A stretch of 64,000 nt of DNA from Pseudomonas lini (GTDB lineage: Bacteria; Pseudomonadota; Gammaproteobacteria; Pseudomonadales; Pseudomonadaceae): positions 1 through 64,000 of the forward strand of contig NZ_JAUSSR010000009.1 of assembly GCF_030812475.1 (NCBI RefSeq), read 5' to 3'. A model generated the notes under the pieces. It was not told where the DNA came from and did no database searches. It worked only from the letters and a program-made list of their open reading frames with translations. Below are positions 48,599-57,869 of the stretch, in pieces. The first letter of the stretch is position 1. Every line of letters starts with the position of its first letter. The translations under genes were made by a program, and so were the position numbers.

Positions 48599-49987
48599 AT
48601 GAGTGATGACCCGAGCAAAACGCTCCCTGCCGTAGATGACATGCGACAGGACTGGGCCATCGTTGACGCTCTCATGGGTGGCACGAGGGCCATGCGCAAG
48701 GCCGGCAAGAAGTTCCTGCCGCAGTGGCCGAAGGAAGAGAGCGATGCCTACAAAGCGCGGCTCGACACCTCGACCTTGCTGCCTGCGCTGAGCGAGACCG
48801 TACAGAACATGACTGGGCGCGTATTCGCTGACCCGATCACGTTCACCGAGGACGTGCATGACCAGATCAAGGAGATGGCCGAGGACTTCGACCTCCAAGG
48901 CAACAACCTGCAGGTCTGGGCTCAGTCGTTCTTCAGTGGCGGCCTGTCGCACGGACTCTTCCATGTGCTGGTCGATCACCCAAAAGCTGAAGGCATCAAA
49001 ACCAAGGCCGAAGAGAAGTCAGCCGGGGTTCGCCCTTACGCAGTGGTCATCAAGCCGGGCCAAGTGCTCGGCTGGCGGTCTGCGAACAAAGGCGGCAAAC
49101 AGTTCCTGACGCAATTCCGCTACATGGAGTGCGTCGAGGTCGAAGATGGCGAGTTCGGTACCAAGAGCGTGGATCAGATTCGCGTGCTGGTCCCGGGCGG
49201 CTGGGCCACCTACATCGAAGTCGATGACGGCAAGGGCGGGAAGAGCTGGCAGAAGAACGACGAGGGCCAGACAAGCCTCGACGTGATTCCGCTGACGACC
49301 TTCTACACCAAGCGCACCGGCTTCCTGACTGCAACGCCGCCTCTGCTCGAACTGGCGAACATGAACGTCAAGCACTGGCAGTCCCAGAGCGACCAGGACA
49401 ACATCCTGCACATCGCCCGCGTGCCGATGCTCGCAGTGATCGGCCTCGACGAAGGGGACGACATCACCGTCGGCGCAGGCTCAGCCACTCGGCTGCCAAA
49501 AGACTGCGACATGAAGTGGGTTGAGCACACTGGCAAAGCCATTGAGGCAGGCCGCACGTCGCTGCAGGACTTGGTCGACGACATGCGACTGGCTGGGGCC
49601 AAGCTGCTCCAGAAGGACAAACAGTCTGTCAAGACAGCCACGCAGGCCGAGGATGAAGCGGCTCAGGAGATGAGCCCGCTGCAAACCATGGCCGGGCAAC
49701 TCGAAGACGCGCTTGACCAGGTGCTCCAGTACTTCGCGCTTTGGATGAAGATCGACAAAGGTGGGCACATACAGGTCAATGGCAACTTCGAGGTCGACTT
49801 CAGCCCTGAAACCACGATGCCGTTCCTGCTGAACATGAACAAGGCCCGCATCCTCTCGGACGAAAGCCTGTTCAGGGAAGTGCAGCGCCGCGGCATGCTC
49901 GGCGAAGACCTGAAGTGGGAGGAGGAGAAGGTGAAAGTCGCTGCTCAGCCCACGAAGCCCGAGCCGACCAAGTCTGCTCAGCCGTAA
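48599..49987 (+). CDS. Portal protein (DUF4055 type)
   Basis: The 462-residue protein has the DUF4055 portal pattern: LDTSTLLPALSETVQNMTGR, SFFSGGLSHGLFHVLVDHPK and LANMNVKHWQSQSDQDNILH. It forms the dodecameric DNA gate at the capsid vertex. It follows terminase directly and is closed by a terminator. Confidence 0.9.
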   Translation: MSDDPSKTLPAVDDMRQDWAIVDALMGGTRAMRKAGKKFLPQWPKEESDAYKARLDTSTLLPALSETVQNMTGRVFADPITFTEDVHDQIKEMAEDFDLQGNNLQVWAQSFFSGGLSHGLFHVLVDHPKAEGIKTKAEEKSAGVRPYAVVIKPGQVLGWRSANKGGKQFLTQFRYMECVEVEDGEFGTKSVDQIRVLVPGGWATYIEVDDGKGGKSWQKNDEGQTSLDVIPLTTFYTKRTGFLTATPPLLELANMNVKHWQSQSDQDNILHIARVPMLAVIGLDEGDDITVGAGSATRLPKDCDMKWVEHTGKAIEAGRTSLQDLVDDMRLAGAKLLQKDKQSVKTATQAEDEAAQEMSPLQTMAGQLEDALDQVLQYFALWMKIDKGGHIQVNGNFEVDFSPETTMPFLLNMNKARILSDESLFREVQRRGMLGEDLKWEEEKVKVAAQPTKPEPTKSAQP

Positions 49988-50002
49988 CGAACACCGAATA
50001 CA

Positions 50003-50028
50003 GCCCTGGCATACGCCGGGGCTTTTTT
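50003..50028 (+). terminator. Intrinsic terminator after the portal gene
   Basis: GCCCTGGC / GCCGGGGC is followed by six T residues. Confidence 0.85.
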
Positions 50029-50106
50029 ATGGGCGCGATTCCGGATGGATAGCGCCGCGCCGGGCCGGATGGCTCAACAAATGGGCGGATGCCCGGAGAT
50101 GCATCA

Positions 50107-50865
50107 ATGAAACTGAAATTGGATGACCAAGGCCACGTTGTACTGCAAGACGGCAAGCCTGTGTACGTGTACGAAGACGGCAAAGAGGTCGCATTTGATG
50201 CGCCTGGCACCGTCAGCACGATCACCCGGCTGAACACCGAAGCCAAGACCCACCGCGAAGGCAAAGAGGCGGCTGAAAAGGCCCTAAAGGCGTTCGACGG
50301 GATCGAGGACGGTGCTGCCGCCAAGAAGGCCCTGGAGATCGTTTCCAAGCTCGATCAGAAAAAGCTGGTGGATGCCGGCGAGATCGACACGGTGCGCACT
50401 GAGATCAGCAAGGCCTTTCAAGGTCAGGTTGACGAGTGGTCCACCAAGGCGGCGACCTTCGAAAAGCAGCTCTACGAAGAAAAGATCGGCGGTGCATTCA
50501 GTCGTTCCAAGTACATCGGCGAGAAGCTGGCAATCCCCGCAGACCTGGTTCAGTCCAAATTCGGCGCCGCCTTCAAAGTCGAGGATGGCAAGACCATCGC
50601 TTACGACCAGCACGGCCAAAAGATCTACAGCCGCACCCGGCCGGGCGAAGTCGCTGAGTTCGACGAAGCAATCGAAACCCTTGTTGAGCAATACCCGCAC
50701 CGCGATCACATCTTGAAAGGAACCGGCGCCAATGGCTCAGGGGCTCCGAACAACGGTGGGAATGGCGGCAATGGCAACAAAACCATCTCTCGCACCCAAT
50801 TTGATGCTCTTGACCCAGCGGGCAAGCAGGCACACGTGAAAGCGGGCGGCGACGTTACCGACTGA
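50107..50865 (+). CDS. Putative scaffold protein
   Basis: The 252-residue acidic protein has an N-terminal MKLKLDDQGHVVLQDGKPVY and a long helical central part (AKTHREGKEAAEKALKAFDG). A Gly/Asn-rich linker leads to a small C-terminal helix (ISRTQFDALDPAGKQAHVKA). This arrangement and the position just before the coat gene are typical of phage scaffolds. GGAG is upstream of ATG 50107. Confidence 0.78.
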   Translation: MKLKLDDQGHVVLQDGKPVYVYEDGKEVAFDAPGTVSTITRLNTEAKTHREGKEAAEKALKAFDGIEDGAAAKKALEIVSKLDQKKLVDAGEIDTVRTEISKAFQGQVDEWSTKAATFEKQLYEEKIGGAFSRSKYIGEKLAIPADLVQSKFGAAFKVEDGKTIAYDQHGQKIYSRTRPGEVAEFDEAIETLVEQYPHRDHILKGTGANGSGAPNNGGNGGNGNKTISRTQFDALDPAGKQAHVKAGGDVTD

Positions 50866-50881
50866 TCCTTAGGAGCAATCC

Positions 50882-52036
50882 ATGAGCAACACTCTCACCA
50901 GCCTGACCACCACGATCTACAACGCACTGGACGTTGTGTCCCGCGAACTGGTTGGGTTCATCCCTGCCGTTTCGTCCGACATGACCTACGACCGTGCCGC
51001 TGTAGGTCAAACCGTCACTTCCCCAGTGGCGCCGGCTGCTACTGCATCCGACATCACTCCGGCTGTAACCCCGCCAAACGACGGCGACCAGACCATCGGC
51101 ACCGTGTCGATGACCATTCAGAAGGCTCGCCGGGTACCGGTGCGCTGGAACGGTGAAGAGAAACGCGGCCTCGACAACAACGGTGCCTCGTTCAACGTCA
51201 TCCTGCGCGATCAGCTCGCTCAGGGCATGCGCGCTCTGGTCAACGAGGTTGAGGCTGACCTCGCCGGTCTATTTCTGAAGGCGTCTCGTGCCTACGGCGC
51301 GGCTGGTACTACCCCGTTCGCCACCAACCTGGCCGAAACCGCTCAGGCTCGTAAGATCCTGTCGGACAACGGCGCACCATTGGGCGACTTGCAGATGGTG
51401 ATCGACACCTCCGCCGGCGCAAACATGCGCACCTTGGGCCAGCTGACCAAGGCGAACGAGGCTGCCGACACCAACTTGCTGCGCCGCGGCGTTCTGCTCG
51501 ACGTGCATGGCTTCGCGATCCGCGAGTCTGCTCAGGTCAAGACCGTCGTCTCTGGCACTGGCGCTTCCGGTACCACTAACAACGCCGGTTATGCCGCAGG
51601 CGCGACTGCCATCACCCTGGCCTCGGCGGGTACCGGCTCGGTTCTGGCCGGCGACGTGATCACCTTCGCGGGCGACACCAACAAGTACGTTGTGGCTTCC
51701 GGCGATGCTGACGTCTCCAACGGCGGCACCATCACTCTGGCGGCACCCGGCCTGCGCAAAGCGATCCCTGCTGCTGCGACCCTGGTCACCGTAATCGCGG
51801 CGACCACTCGCAACATGGCGTTTGCCCGTTCCGCCATCGCCCTGGCCACTCGTGCTCCGGCTCTGCCGAAGGGCGGCGACAGCGCTGATGACCGCATGCT
51901 GATCACTGACTCCGTCAGCGGCCTGACCTTCGAAATCTCGCTGTACAAGCAATACCGCCAGATCCAGTACGAAATCGCACTGGCCTGGGGTGTGGCTGCC
52001 GTCAAAACCGAGCACATGTCTCTGCTGCTCGGCTGA
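50882..52036 (+). CDS. Major capsid protein, P22 coat type
   Basis: The 384-residue protein opens TSLTTTIYNALDVVSRELVG and has the P22-coat-like GQTVTSPVAPAATASDITPA and SMTIQKARRVPVRWNGEEKR. An inserted Gly/Ala/Thr-rich domain lies near residues 220-300. It builds the icosahedral shell. Codon use is strongly biased, as expected for the most abundant virion protein. Confidence 0.88.
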   Translation: MSNTLTSLTTTIYNALDVVSRELVGFIPAVSSDMTYDRAAVGQTVTSPVAPAATASDITPAVTPPNDGDQTIGTVSMTIQKARRVPVRWNGEEKRGLDNNGASFNVILRDQLAQGMRALVNEVEADLAGLFLKASRAYGAAGTTPFATNLAETAQARKILSDNGAPLGDLQMVIDTSAGANMRTLGQLTKANEAADTNLLRRGVLLDVHGFAIRESAQVKTVVSGTGASGTTNNAGYAAGATAITLASAGTGSVLAGDVITFAGDTNKYVVASGDADVSNGGTITLAAPGLRKAIPAAATLVTVIAATTRNMAFARSAIALATRAPALPKGGDSADDRMLITDSVSGLTFEISLYKQYRQIQYEIALAWGVAAVKTEHMSLLLG

Positions 52037-52087
52037 TAACTGCGCCCGGGACTTCGGCTCCGGGCTCACCCTCTTCTGGAGATACAC

Positions 52088-52261
52088 ATGAGCGACAAAG
52101 TTCTGAAAGTAGAGCCATGGGGCCAAGGTCAAGGCGATTACGTCCTGATCGATGCCGAAAGCTTCGACGAGAGCGTCCACAAGCTGTACGTGGAAGTCGT
52201 CGAGAAAGAGCCGTCTGCCAAGGACAAAAAGTCCGTGGCCGATAGCAAGAATTCGCACTAA
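52088..52261 (+). CDS. Small structural-region protein
   Basis: GGAG precedes the ATG. The 57-residue protein (MSDKVLKVEPWGQGQGDYVL, then a Lys-rich end) lies between the coat and connector genes. Such proteins are often minor head proteins, but the function is not assigned. Confidence 0.78.
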   Translation: MSDKVLKVEPWGQGQGDYVLIDAESFDESVHKLYVEVVEKEPSAKDKKSVADSKNSH

Positions 52262-52302
52262 CACGCCAAACCGGCGACAACGACAGGCAGTGGGAGCCGA
52301 AC

Positions 52303-52695
52303 ATGCTTACTGATCAGCAAAAGTCGGACGCCAGACGCTTCGCCGGTTACCCGATGCAGGGAGACGTGACGCTCGATGACCGCCGTGATACAGCTTGGGG
52401 TTGGGTGGCGCCGATGATTTGGCAGACGCTGAATCACCGGCTCGACAGCATGCGGCCAGAGGAGGAGGTCACCATGACGTCCTTCCTGACCAAGATCGCC
52501 GGGCTCGAAGCTGACGTCCTGTCCGCGACCGAGAACCTCGACACGGATCAAGCGGCCGTCTGGGTGCACAACAAGAACGAGGTGTTTGACCGGATGAAGC
52601 TCTACCGGATCTGGCGCCGCGAGTTGTGTGGCTTCCTCGGCGTGCCACCGGGCCCGTCACTCGGCACGGGCGGCATAAGCCTGGCAAGGGGCTGA
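52303..52695 (+). CDS. Putative head-tail connector protein
   Basis: The 130-residue helical protein (MLTDQQKSDARRFAGYPMQG, then LTKIAGLEADVLSATENLDT) has the size and position of a head-completion (adaptor) protein. No closer family is evident. It lies two bases before the next gene. Confidence 0.68.
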   Translation: MLTDQQKSDARRFAGYPMQGDVTLDDRRDTAWGWVAPMIWQTLNHRLDSMRPEEEVTMTSFLTKIAGLEADVLSATENLDTDQAAVWVHNKNEVFDRMKLYRIWRRELCGFLGVPPGPSLGTGGISLARG

Positions 52696-52696
52696 C

Positions 52697-53335
52697 ATGG
52701 ACGGCACGAAGCTCCAGTCCAAGATCTACATCGGCTACGGCAAGGCCGCCAAGCGAATCGGTTTCGACTACCAGCAATTTCGCGCTACCAACGCCAGTAA
52801 CCCGCTGACGTCAACCGCTTTGCAGACGCTGCCGGTGTCGTTCACCACAAATTTCAGCTACTCGGCGCCCAATAAATACGGCAAGGCTGAGTGGTTGGGC
52901 CTGTTCGATGCGCGAGAGTTTGCCGTCGGTGACTTCCTCGTGGGCCGCCAAGGCACGTTCTTCATCGCAGCCATGCAGGACACGCTTCCGATCCTCTGCG
53001 TGCAGACCAATCGCGTCATAGACGTGCTGCGGGTGGGCATGGATGAAGGTGTCGGTCTGGGTGGCTGGGCAGGCGGCAGGCGGGCGGATGAAGCCCCAAT
53101 CATGCGGGGCTGGCCAGCCAGCATCTTGCAGGGCACCAAGGGCGAGACGAACGAGGCGAAGCTGCCACAGGACGTGAAAACTCCGTGGTGGGCGATCCTG
53201 CTTCCTGCCTGGCCCGGCGTTGTGTTCCGCACCAGCGACATCATCCGCGACGATCTCGACCGCAAATACGTGATTTCCAGCGCTGAACTGACCGACATGG
53301 GCTGGCGCATCACCGCAATGCAAGCGCAGGTGTAA
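52697..53335 (+). CDS. Phage structural protein
   Basis: The 212-residue, beta-rich protein (AKRIGFDYQQFRATNASNPL, then AREFAVGDFLVGRQGTFFIA) lies in the connector cluster. It is likely a head-tail joining or minor virion protein. I recognise no specific family. Confidence 0.7.
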   Translation: MDGTKLQSKIYIGYGKAAKRIGFDYQQFRATNASNPLTSTALQTLPVSFTTNFSYSAPNKYGKAEWLGLFDAREFAVGDFLVGRQGTFFIAAMQDTLPILCVQTNRVIDVLRVGMDEGVGLGGWAGGRRADEAPIMRGWPASILQGTKGETNEAKLPQDVKTPWWAILLPAWPGVVFRTSDIIRDDLDRKYVISSAELTDMGWRITAMQAQV

Positions 53336-53337
53336 CG

Positions 53338-54213
53338 ATGGCGAGCCTAACCGACGTAATGAAGCAGGTTGCGGCGCAGGTTGCGGCGATCGCCTACCCG
53401 AACGGGACGGGACAGCCCAGCGCTGCCGGTATCCCGATCCGGGTTTACCCTGGCTGGCCGATTCCGAACGTACTTGAGGAGGACCTTGCAGCGGGCTGGT
53501 CGCATATCAGCGTCTACCCGCACGGCAAGGACCGCAAGACCACGCGCAACATCGGTCGCGGCTGGGAACCACTGCAAAGCCCGACGCACACGGTCGTGAT
53601 GACCGTCGAAGGCTCGGTCGTGACGCTGTCCGGCACCATCAGCAAGCAGAACCTGCTGATCAAGCTGAACGGCGTCAACTACATCTACGCGATGCAGATC
53701 ACGGACACCCTGACGAGTGCTGCTACGGCGCTCGCCTCGATGGTGCCCGGCGCCTCAAGCGTTGGCCCGGTCATCACCATCACGGGCGCACACGGCCTCA
53801 TCGCCCTTGTGGGTGGCTTCGGTACCGCAATCAAGGAAACGAAGCGCCAGGAACAGGCGGTGCAGATCATCATCTGGGCCAATTCCCCGGAAGCGCGCGC
53901 CGCAGTGGCCGATCCGATCGATTCGGCACTGTCCGACGGCAACAACATCGCGTTTCTCGACGGATCAACCGGAATCATCCGCTCCTCCGATTCGCTGATG
54001 ACCGACCAGCTACAGAAGGCCGATCTCTACCGGATGGACCTGTTCTACACCGTCGACTACGCCACTACGCAGATCCAGCAGGCCACCGAGATCATCGCGC
54101 CGACGCTGGATATCGACGAAAGCATGCTCGAATTCGACGAATTTAAGCGCTCTGTGGCTCTCGCGCACCATTTCACCAATGTCGAACTAGCAGAATTCTT
54201 GGGGACCCTATGA
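53338..54213 (+). CDS. Phage structural protein, putative tail completion
   Basis: The 291-residue protein opens MASLTDVMKQVAAQVAAIAY and has IPIRVYPGWPIPNVLEEDLA and VTLSGTISKQNLLIKLNGVN. It has the size and place of a tail terminator or neck protein of contractile phages. It overlaps the next gene by four bases. Confidence 0.68.
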   Translation: MASLTDVMKQVAAQVAAIAYPNGTGQPSAAGIPIRVYPGWPIPNVLEEDLAAGWSHISVYPHGKDRKTTRNIGRGWEPLQSPTHTVVMTVEGSVVTLSGTISKQNLLIKLNGVNYIYAMQITDTLTSAATALASMVPGASSVGPVITITGAHGLIALVGGFGTAIKETKRQEQAVQIIIWANSPEARAAVADPIDSALSDGNNIAFLDGSTGIIRSSDSLMTDQLQKADLYRMDLFYTVDYATTQIQQATEIIAPTLDIDESMLEFDEFKRSVALAHHFTNVELAEFLGTL

Positions 54214-54731
54214 GCTATCTGAGCGAGCTGCAAGCAGTCGAAATTGCCAAGCTGCAGGCCCTCGGGGCCGCGTGGCACCTGTTTCACCATGGCTCCAAGA
54301 CTGATCGGGTCCCCACAGATTCTGGCGACATACCAACACTGTCCGGGCTTGGCGAAATCGTATTAGAGGCTATGGGCGGTGTACTGCTACCTGTTGTCGA
54401 AACCATTGAAGCCGCCGGAGTGGCGCAGGCTCTGGATATCGAGACTGCCCGCCGGGTATCTGCGTTCGATATCACGCTGACCGCGCCCGTGTGTGTGCTG
54501 AGCTTGCTCAATGAACAAGTACCGGCAGGCTTTCAGTCGGCCATAACGCTGACGCTGCGCCAAGGCACCGGTGCGAACAAAGTCACCTGGCCCAGCAACG
54601 TTGTGTGGCAGTTCAATCGCCCGCCAGTGCTGGCTTACGTGCAAGGGATGTCCGACATGGTCACGTTGGTCTCGGATCCGGTGACCAGCAAGTGGCGCGG
54701 CATGGTGGATGGGGGCTGGTTCAATGTTTAA
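54210..54731 (+). CDS. Tail-fibre-like domain protein
   Basis: In the 173-residue protein, the C-terminal half (SAITLTLRQGTGANKVTWPS, then NVVWQFNRPPVLAYVQGMSD and a terminal Gly/Trp-rich stretch) resembles the beta-sandwich tip domain common in phage tail fibres. It overlaps its neighbours on both sides. With the large protein downstream it forms a receptor-interaction-type pair in an unusual place, between neck and sheath genes. Confidence 0.65.
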   Translation: MSYLSELQAVEIAKLQALGAAWHLFHHGSKTDRVPTDSGDIPTLSGLGEIVLEAMGGVLLPVVETIEAAGVAQALDIETARRVSAFDITLTAPVCVLSLLNEQVPAGFQSAITLTLRQGTGANKVTWPSNVVWQFNRPPVLAYVQGMSDMVTLVSDPVTSKWRGMVDGGWFNV

Positions 54732-57555
54732 CACCACCTTGAACAGTCGGCGCGTGGTCAGCGGCAACGCCCCGGGCGTGGTTAATGCCATGTCCATGAT
54801 CGAGGGCCACCATCGCTTTCTGGTGAGCAACACCGGCGACACTACCGACGCTACGGTGCAGCACTACGTGCAAAACACGCAGGGCGTGCTGTCCAACAAC
54901 CGGCATTTCATCGCGCACTCGCAGATGGAGTACCAGCCCAATGGTGACGGCACGACTGAAGGTCAGGCGCTGCACATCATCGGCTATGCCTATGCGTACC
55001 TGGCCACTCAAAAGCCTGAGTATCTGGAAGCCGCGCGCTGGCACTGGGATGCGTACCTACAGTATTTCTATGCAGGCCAGCCGATCCCTGAGACGCCTTC
55101 GCGCTGGATTGCCAACTGGATCGTGAACTCGAAAGAGCCGGTCCTTTCCAACTGGCCTGTTGATCCTGTTTCGCCAACGCACAGCGGCTTCAAGGGTGTC
55201 CCTTTTACCTTCACCAACGGCTTCACGCTGATTCCGCACGGCGCGCCGCATTGGGGCGAATACCTGGACAAGGCAACCTTTGCCTTCGACGGCGTGCTGG
55301 CCTGGGAAGCGATCAACGCGTCTGTTCAGGGATTCAAGCCAGACGGGTCCGCTGACTGGGACAATGCTGGCGCGCAGTACGACGTGGATTGGATCATTGC
55401 CCACACCGGGCAAAAGATAAACTGGGATGGCGACGTGCTGTCGGAAGGGCATCCGGTAGAGATGCGCGGGTCTGTTCAGCTGAAAAACACCGCGCTCAAT
55501 GGCTCGTACAAGTTTAATTACGCCACCCGCCAGCCGGTGGAGCACGGGGGCTATCTGATCCCGCGCAATGCGGTGCAGCACAACCGCCCGCTGCATGTCC
55601 CGTTGCTGGGCAGCGTCAACCAGATGGGTAACGCGGCCGACGGTGAGGAGTGGTTCGCCGACGCCTGTTATCTGATGTGGAAGATCACCGGTGAGACGTC
55701 TTACAAAAAGGCGCTGGATTCGTGCCTATTCACCGCGCACGAATACACACAAATCGACTCGGTGGATAAATTTTTTCGTCAGTCAATCGAGGCGACCACG
55801 CCGTTCACCGATGGCATTTCATACGATTTCGTCTACCCAAGCACCGTAGAAGTCACTTACGGGCGCGATGCCAGCGGGTACATCACTATCGACTGTGATG
55901 AGCCTGGCAGCGTGTCGCTCGAGCAGCAATCGGTGTGGTTTCGCGTCACTAAGGATTCGCTGATACGCACTGCCTATGGTGGCCTGGACAGCAATGGCGG
56001 CCCGCTTGCGGCCAAGATTGAGATCACTATTTCAGAAGACAAATCTGAGGGCAGCGGGATCAAGTACGCCTGCACGCCGCCTAAGTCAGTCTCCGGCGCC
56101 GTGGTGACGCATGACATACCGCTGTCGCAGTTCACCCGCATGGAGAAGGACGACGGCAGCGAGTACATCATGGCCGACCTCCGCGCCGTGTCGAACTCTA
56201 ACGATATCGTCTCTGTGGAAAACTATGAGCCGGTCATTTTTGCCGGGCGCGCAGGCACGGTGGTGAGTTCATTCTTCCCGGATGACAGTGGTTGGTACTC
56301 GATCGGTCACTACCTGTTGGAAGGTGAAAAGGCGCCGATGCACAGCATCACCTATCGGGCCGACGGCTATTTCAATCTGCGATTCGCGGACGACAACGGC
56401 TGGCGTTGGTGGTGGATGCTGCCGCCGACAGCTGGCGCTTTCGTGACATTAGCGATCCTCCCGGGAGACGCCACGCTGTCTGGTTATCAGCCAGACGCTG
56501 AAGGTCGTCCGGACCCAGAGGCGCCGGTCTATTCGGAAATCGAGGAATTCAGCATTCTGATGGACTCCTCGGACACCAATCTGACGTTTGAGTATTACTG
56601 CATCAACGACCTGCCGCCGGCCTTCGCCGAGGACGACGGCTACACGCTGAAATACCGCCTGACGGTCAGTGGTGGAGATCCGTTCCTGGCTCTGCTTGGC
56701 GATTGCACCGTGACCGGCTACCGCGATGATTCTCTGGCCTACACGCCGGGGCTGATCCCCTTCTCGAACATCTACGAAGAAGGCTCAACGCAGATCGGCG
56801 CGTGGCATGGCATGCCGTACCCGGGCTATCAGTATCCGTTTATCTATTGCCTGGAACCCGTCCAGTATTCGCGGCACCTGGGCAACATGATCGACTTCCT
56901 GTACGACTCGCAGCAGTGGTACTTCACCCGCTTTGGTGAACTGGGTCCGGGGGCGAGTGCCTACATCTGGAACCGTTGGGACAACTACAAGTACGGCGCG
57001 CCCGACACCTTCACCATGTATCACTGGGGTGATGGCACTGCCTGGTCAGGTTATCAACCGCGCGCTTTCCAGGGTGCGTGCCGAGCTTGGCAGGAGTTGG
57101 TCGAGCAGGGTCATGCCGTGCCTGTGAAGCTGAAGACCTACGTTGAAAACTGGATCGGATGGCTGGCCGACTTTCAAAGCCAGCACAACGGCGTGCTACC
57201 GACCGATTTCCCCATGACCAGCGTGCCGCAACCGTTGCCGGACGACTTCACGGGGCATATGACCGGGCTATGGCTCGCCGGATCGTGCATGGCGGCCATG
57301 GCGGGTTGTCAGCATCCAAAGCTGGATGAGTTGATTGAAGCCTGCGTGACAGAGCTGCAAAACAACTACGTGGTGACTCCGGTGCCAGGCCAGCCAATGA
57401 ATGGAAGTTGGTCCCCGGCGGTTCGTCTGGGCACTGATAACGGAATGTTCTTCGGCTTCTGGGCGGGCGAAATCATGCGCGGGCTCTCCATGTACATCCT
57501 GCTCAAAGAACTGGGGCCGGGCGCAAGCATCTTCTCCCGCCAGCCACTCGCTTAA
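54724..57555 (+). CDS. Large virion protein with glycosidase-like architecture
   Basis: The 943-residue protein has a front part with helical, Trp-rich segments (YAYLATQKPEYLEAARWHWD and WIANWIVNSKEPVLSNWPVD) like alpha/alpha-toroid enzymes. A beta-rich middle spans about 370-660. The back part is again helical (AWQELVEQGHAVPVKLKTYV, then NWIGWLADFQSQHNGVLPTD and LGTDNGMFFGFWAGEIMRGL). This suggests a polysaccharide-active enzyme split by inserted domains. No specific family or catalytic residue can be fixed. GGGGG lies upstream of ATG 54724. Confidence 0.7.
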   Translation: MFNTTLNSRRVVSGNAPGVVNAMSMIEGHHRFLVSNTGDTTDATVQHYVQNTQGVLSNNRHFIAHSQMEYQPNGDGTTEGQALHIIGYAYAYLATQKPEYLEAARWHWDAYLQYFYAGQPIPETPSRWIANWIVNSKEPVLSNWPVDPVSPTHSGFKGVPFTFTNGFTLIPHGAPHWGEYLDKATFAFDGVLAWEAINASVQGFKPDGSADWDNAGAQYDVDWIIAHTGQKINWDGDVLSEGHPVEMRGSVQLKNTALNGSYKFNYATRQPVEHGGYLIPRNAVQHNRPLHVPLLGSVNQMGNAADGEEWFADACYLMWKITGETSYKKALDSCLFTAHEYTQIDSVDKFFRQSIEATTPFTDGISYDFVYPSTVEVTYGRDASGYITIDCDEPGSVSLEQQSVWFRVTKDSLIRTAYGGLDSNGGPLAAKIEITISEDKSEGSGIKYACTPPKSVSGAVVTHDIPLSQFTRMEKDDGSEYIMADLRAVSNSNDIVSVENYEPVIFAGRAGTVVSSFFPDDSGWYSIGHYLLEGEKAPMHSITYRADGYFNLRFADDNGWRWWWMLPPTAGAFVTLAILPGDATLSGYQPDAEGRPDPEAPVYSEIEEFSILMDSSDTNLTFEYYCINDLPPAFAEDDGYTLKYRLTVSGGDPFLALLGDCTVTGYRDDSLAYTPGLIPFSNIYEEGSTQIGAWHGMPYPGYQYPFIYCLEPVQYSRHLGNMIDFLYDSQQWYFTRFGELGPGASAYIWNRWDNYKYGAPDTFTMYHWGDGTAWSGYQPRAFQGACRAWQELVEQGHAVPVKLKTYVENWIGWLADFQSQHNGVLPTDFPMTSVPQPLPDDFTGHMTGLWLAGSCMAAMAGCQHPKLDELIEACVTELQNNYVVTPVPGQPMNGSWSPAVRLGTDNGMFFGFWAGEIMRGLSMYILLKELGPGASIFSRQPLA

Positions 57556-57637
57556 CGTGCCCTGGGCCACGGCCTTGGTCATGTAATCCTCCAAGCCTGC
57601 GGGCTTCCCATAATCGCGTGAACCCTTGAGGCCCGAC

Positions 57638-57808
57638 ATGGACTCCGAAACCAAGCCGGCGAAGGCAAAAACCTCGCCCTACAAGCTGATTGTGAAATTC
57701 GCCTTTGCTGATTACCAAGTCGGCCATGAGATTACGAATCCCGATGAAGTCGCCGCCGTTCTGGCCGGCGAGTGCGCGGGCAACGTCCTGAAAGTCGCCA
57801 ACGCCTAA
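57638..57808 (+). CDS. Small phage protein
   Basis: The 56-residue protein (MDSETKPAKAKTSPYKLIVK, then FAFADYQVGHEITNPDEVAA) ends VLKVANA and starts at ATG 57638. It lies directly before the sheath gene and may be a small virion or chaperone protein. Confidence 0.7.
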   Translation: MDSETKPAKAKTSPYKLIVKFAFADYQVGHEITNPDEVAAVLAGECAGNVLKVANA

Positions 57809-57830
57809 CAGGCGAAACCCACACACAAGA

Positions 57831-57854
57831 AACCGCCCATCGAGGCGGTTTTTT
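57831..57854 (+). terminator. Intrinsic terminator
   Basis: AACCGCC / GGCGGTT around CATCGA is followed by further T residues, just before the sheath ribosome site AGGAGG. Confidence 0.85.
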
Positions 57855-57869
57855 CATTAGGAGGACGCC

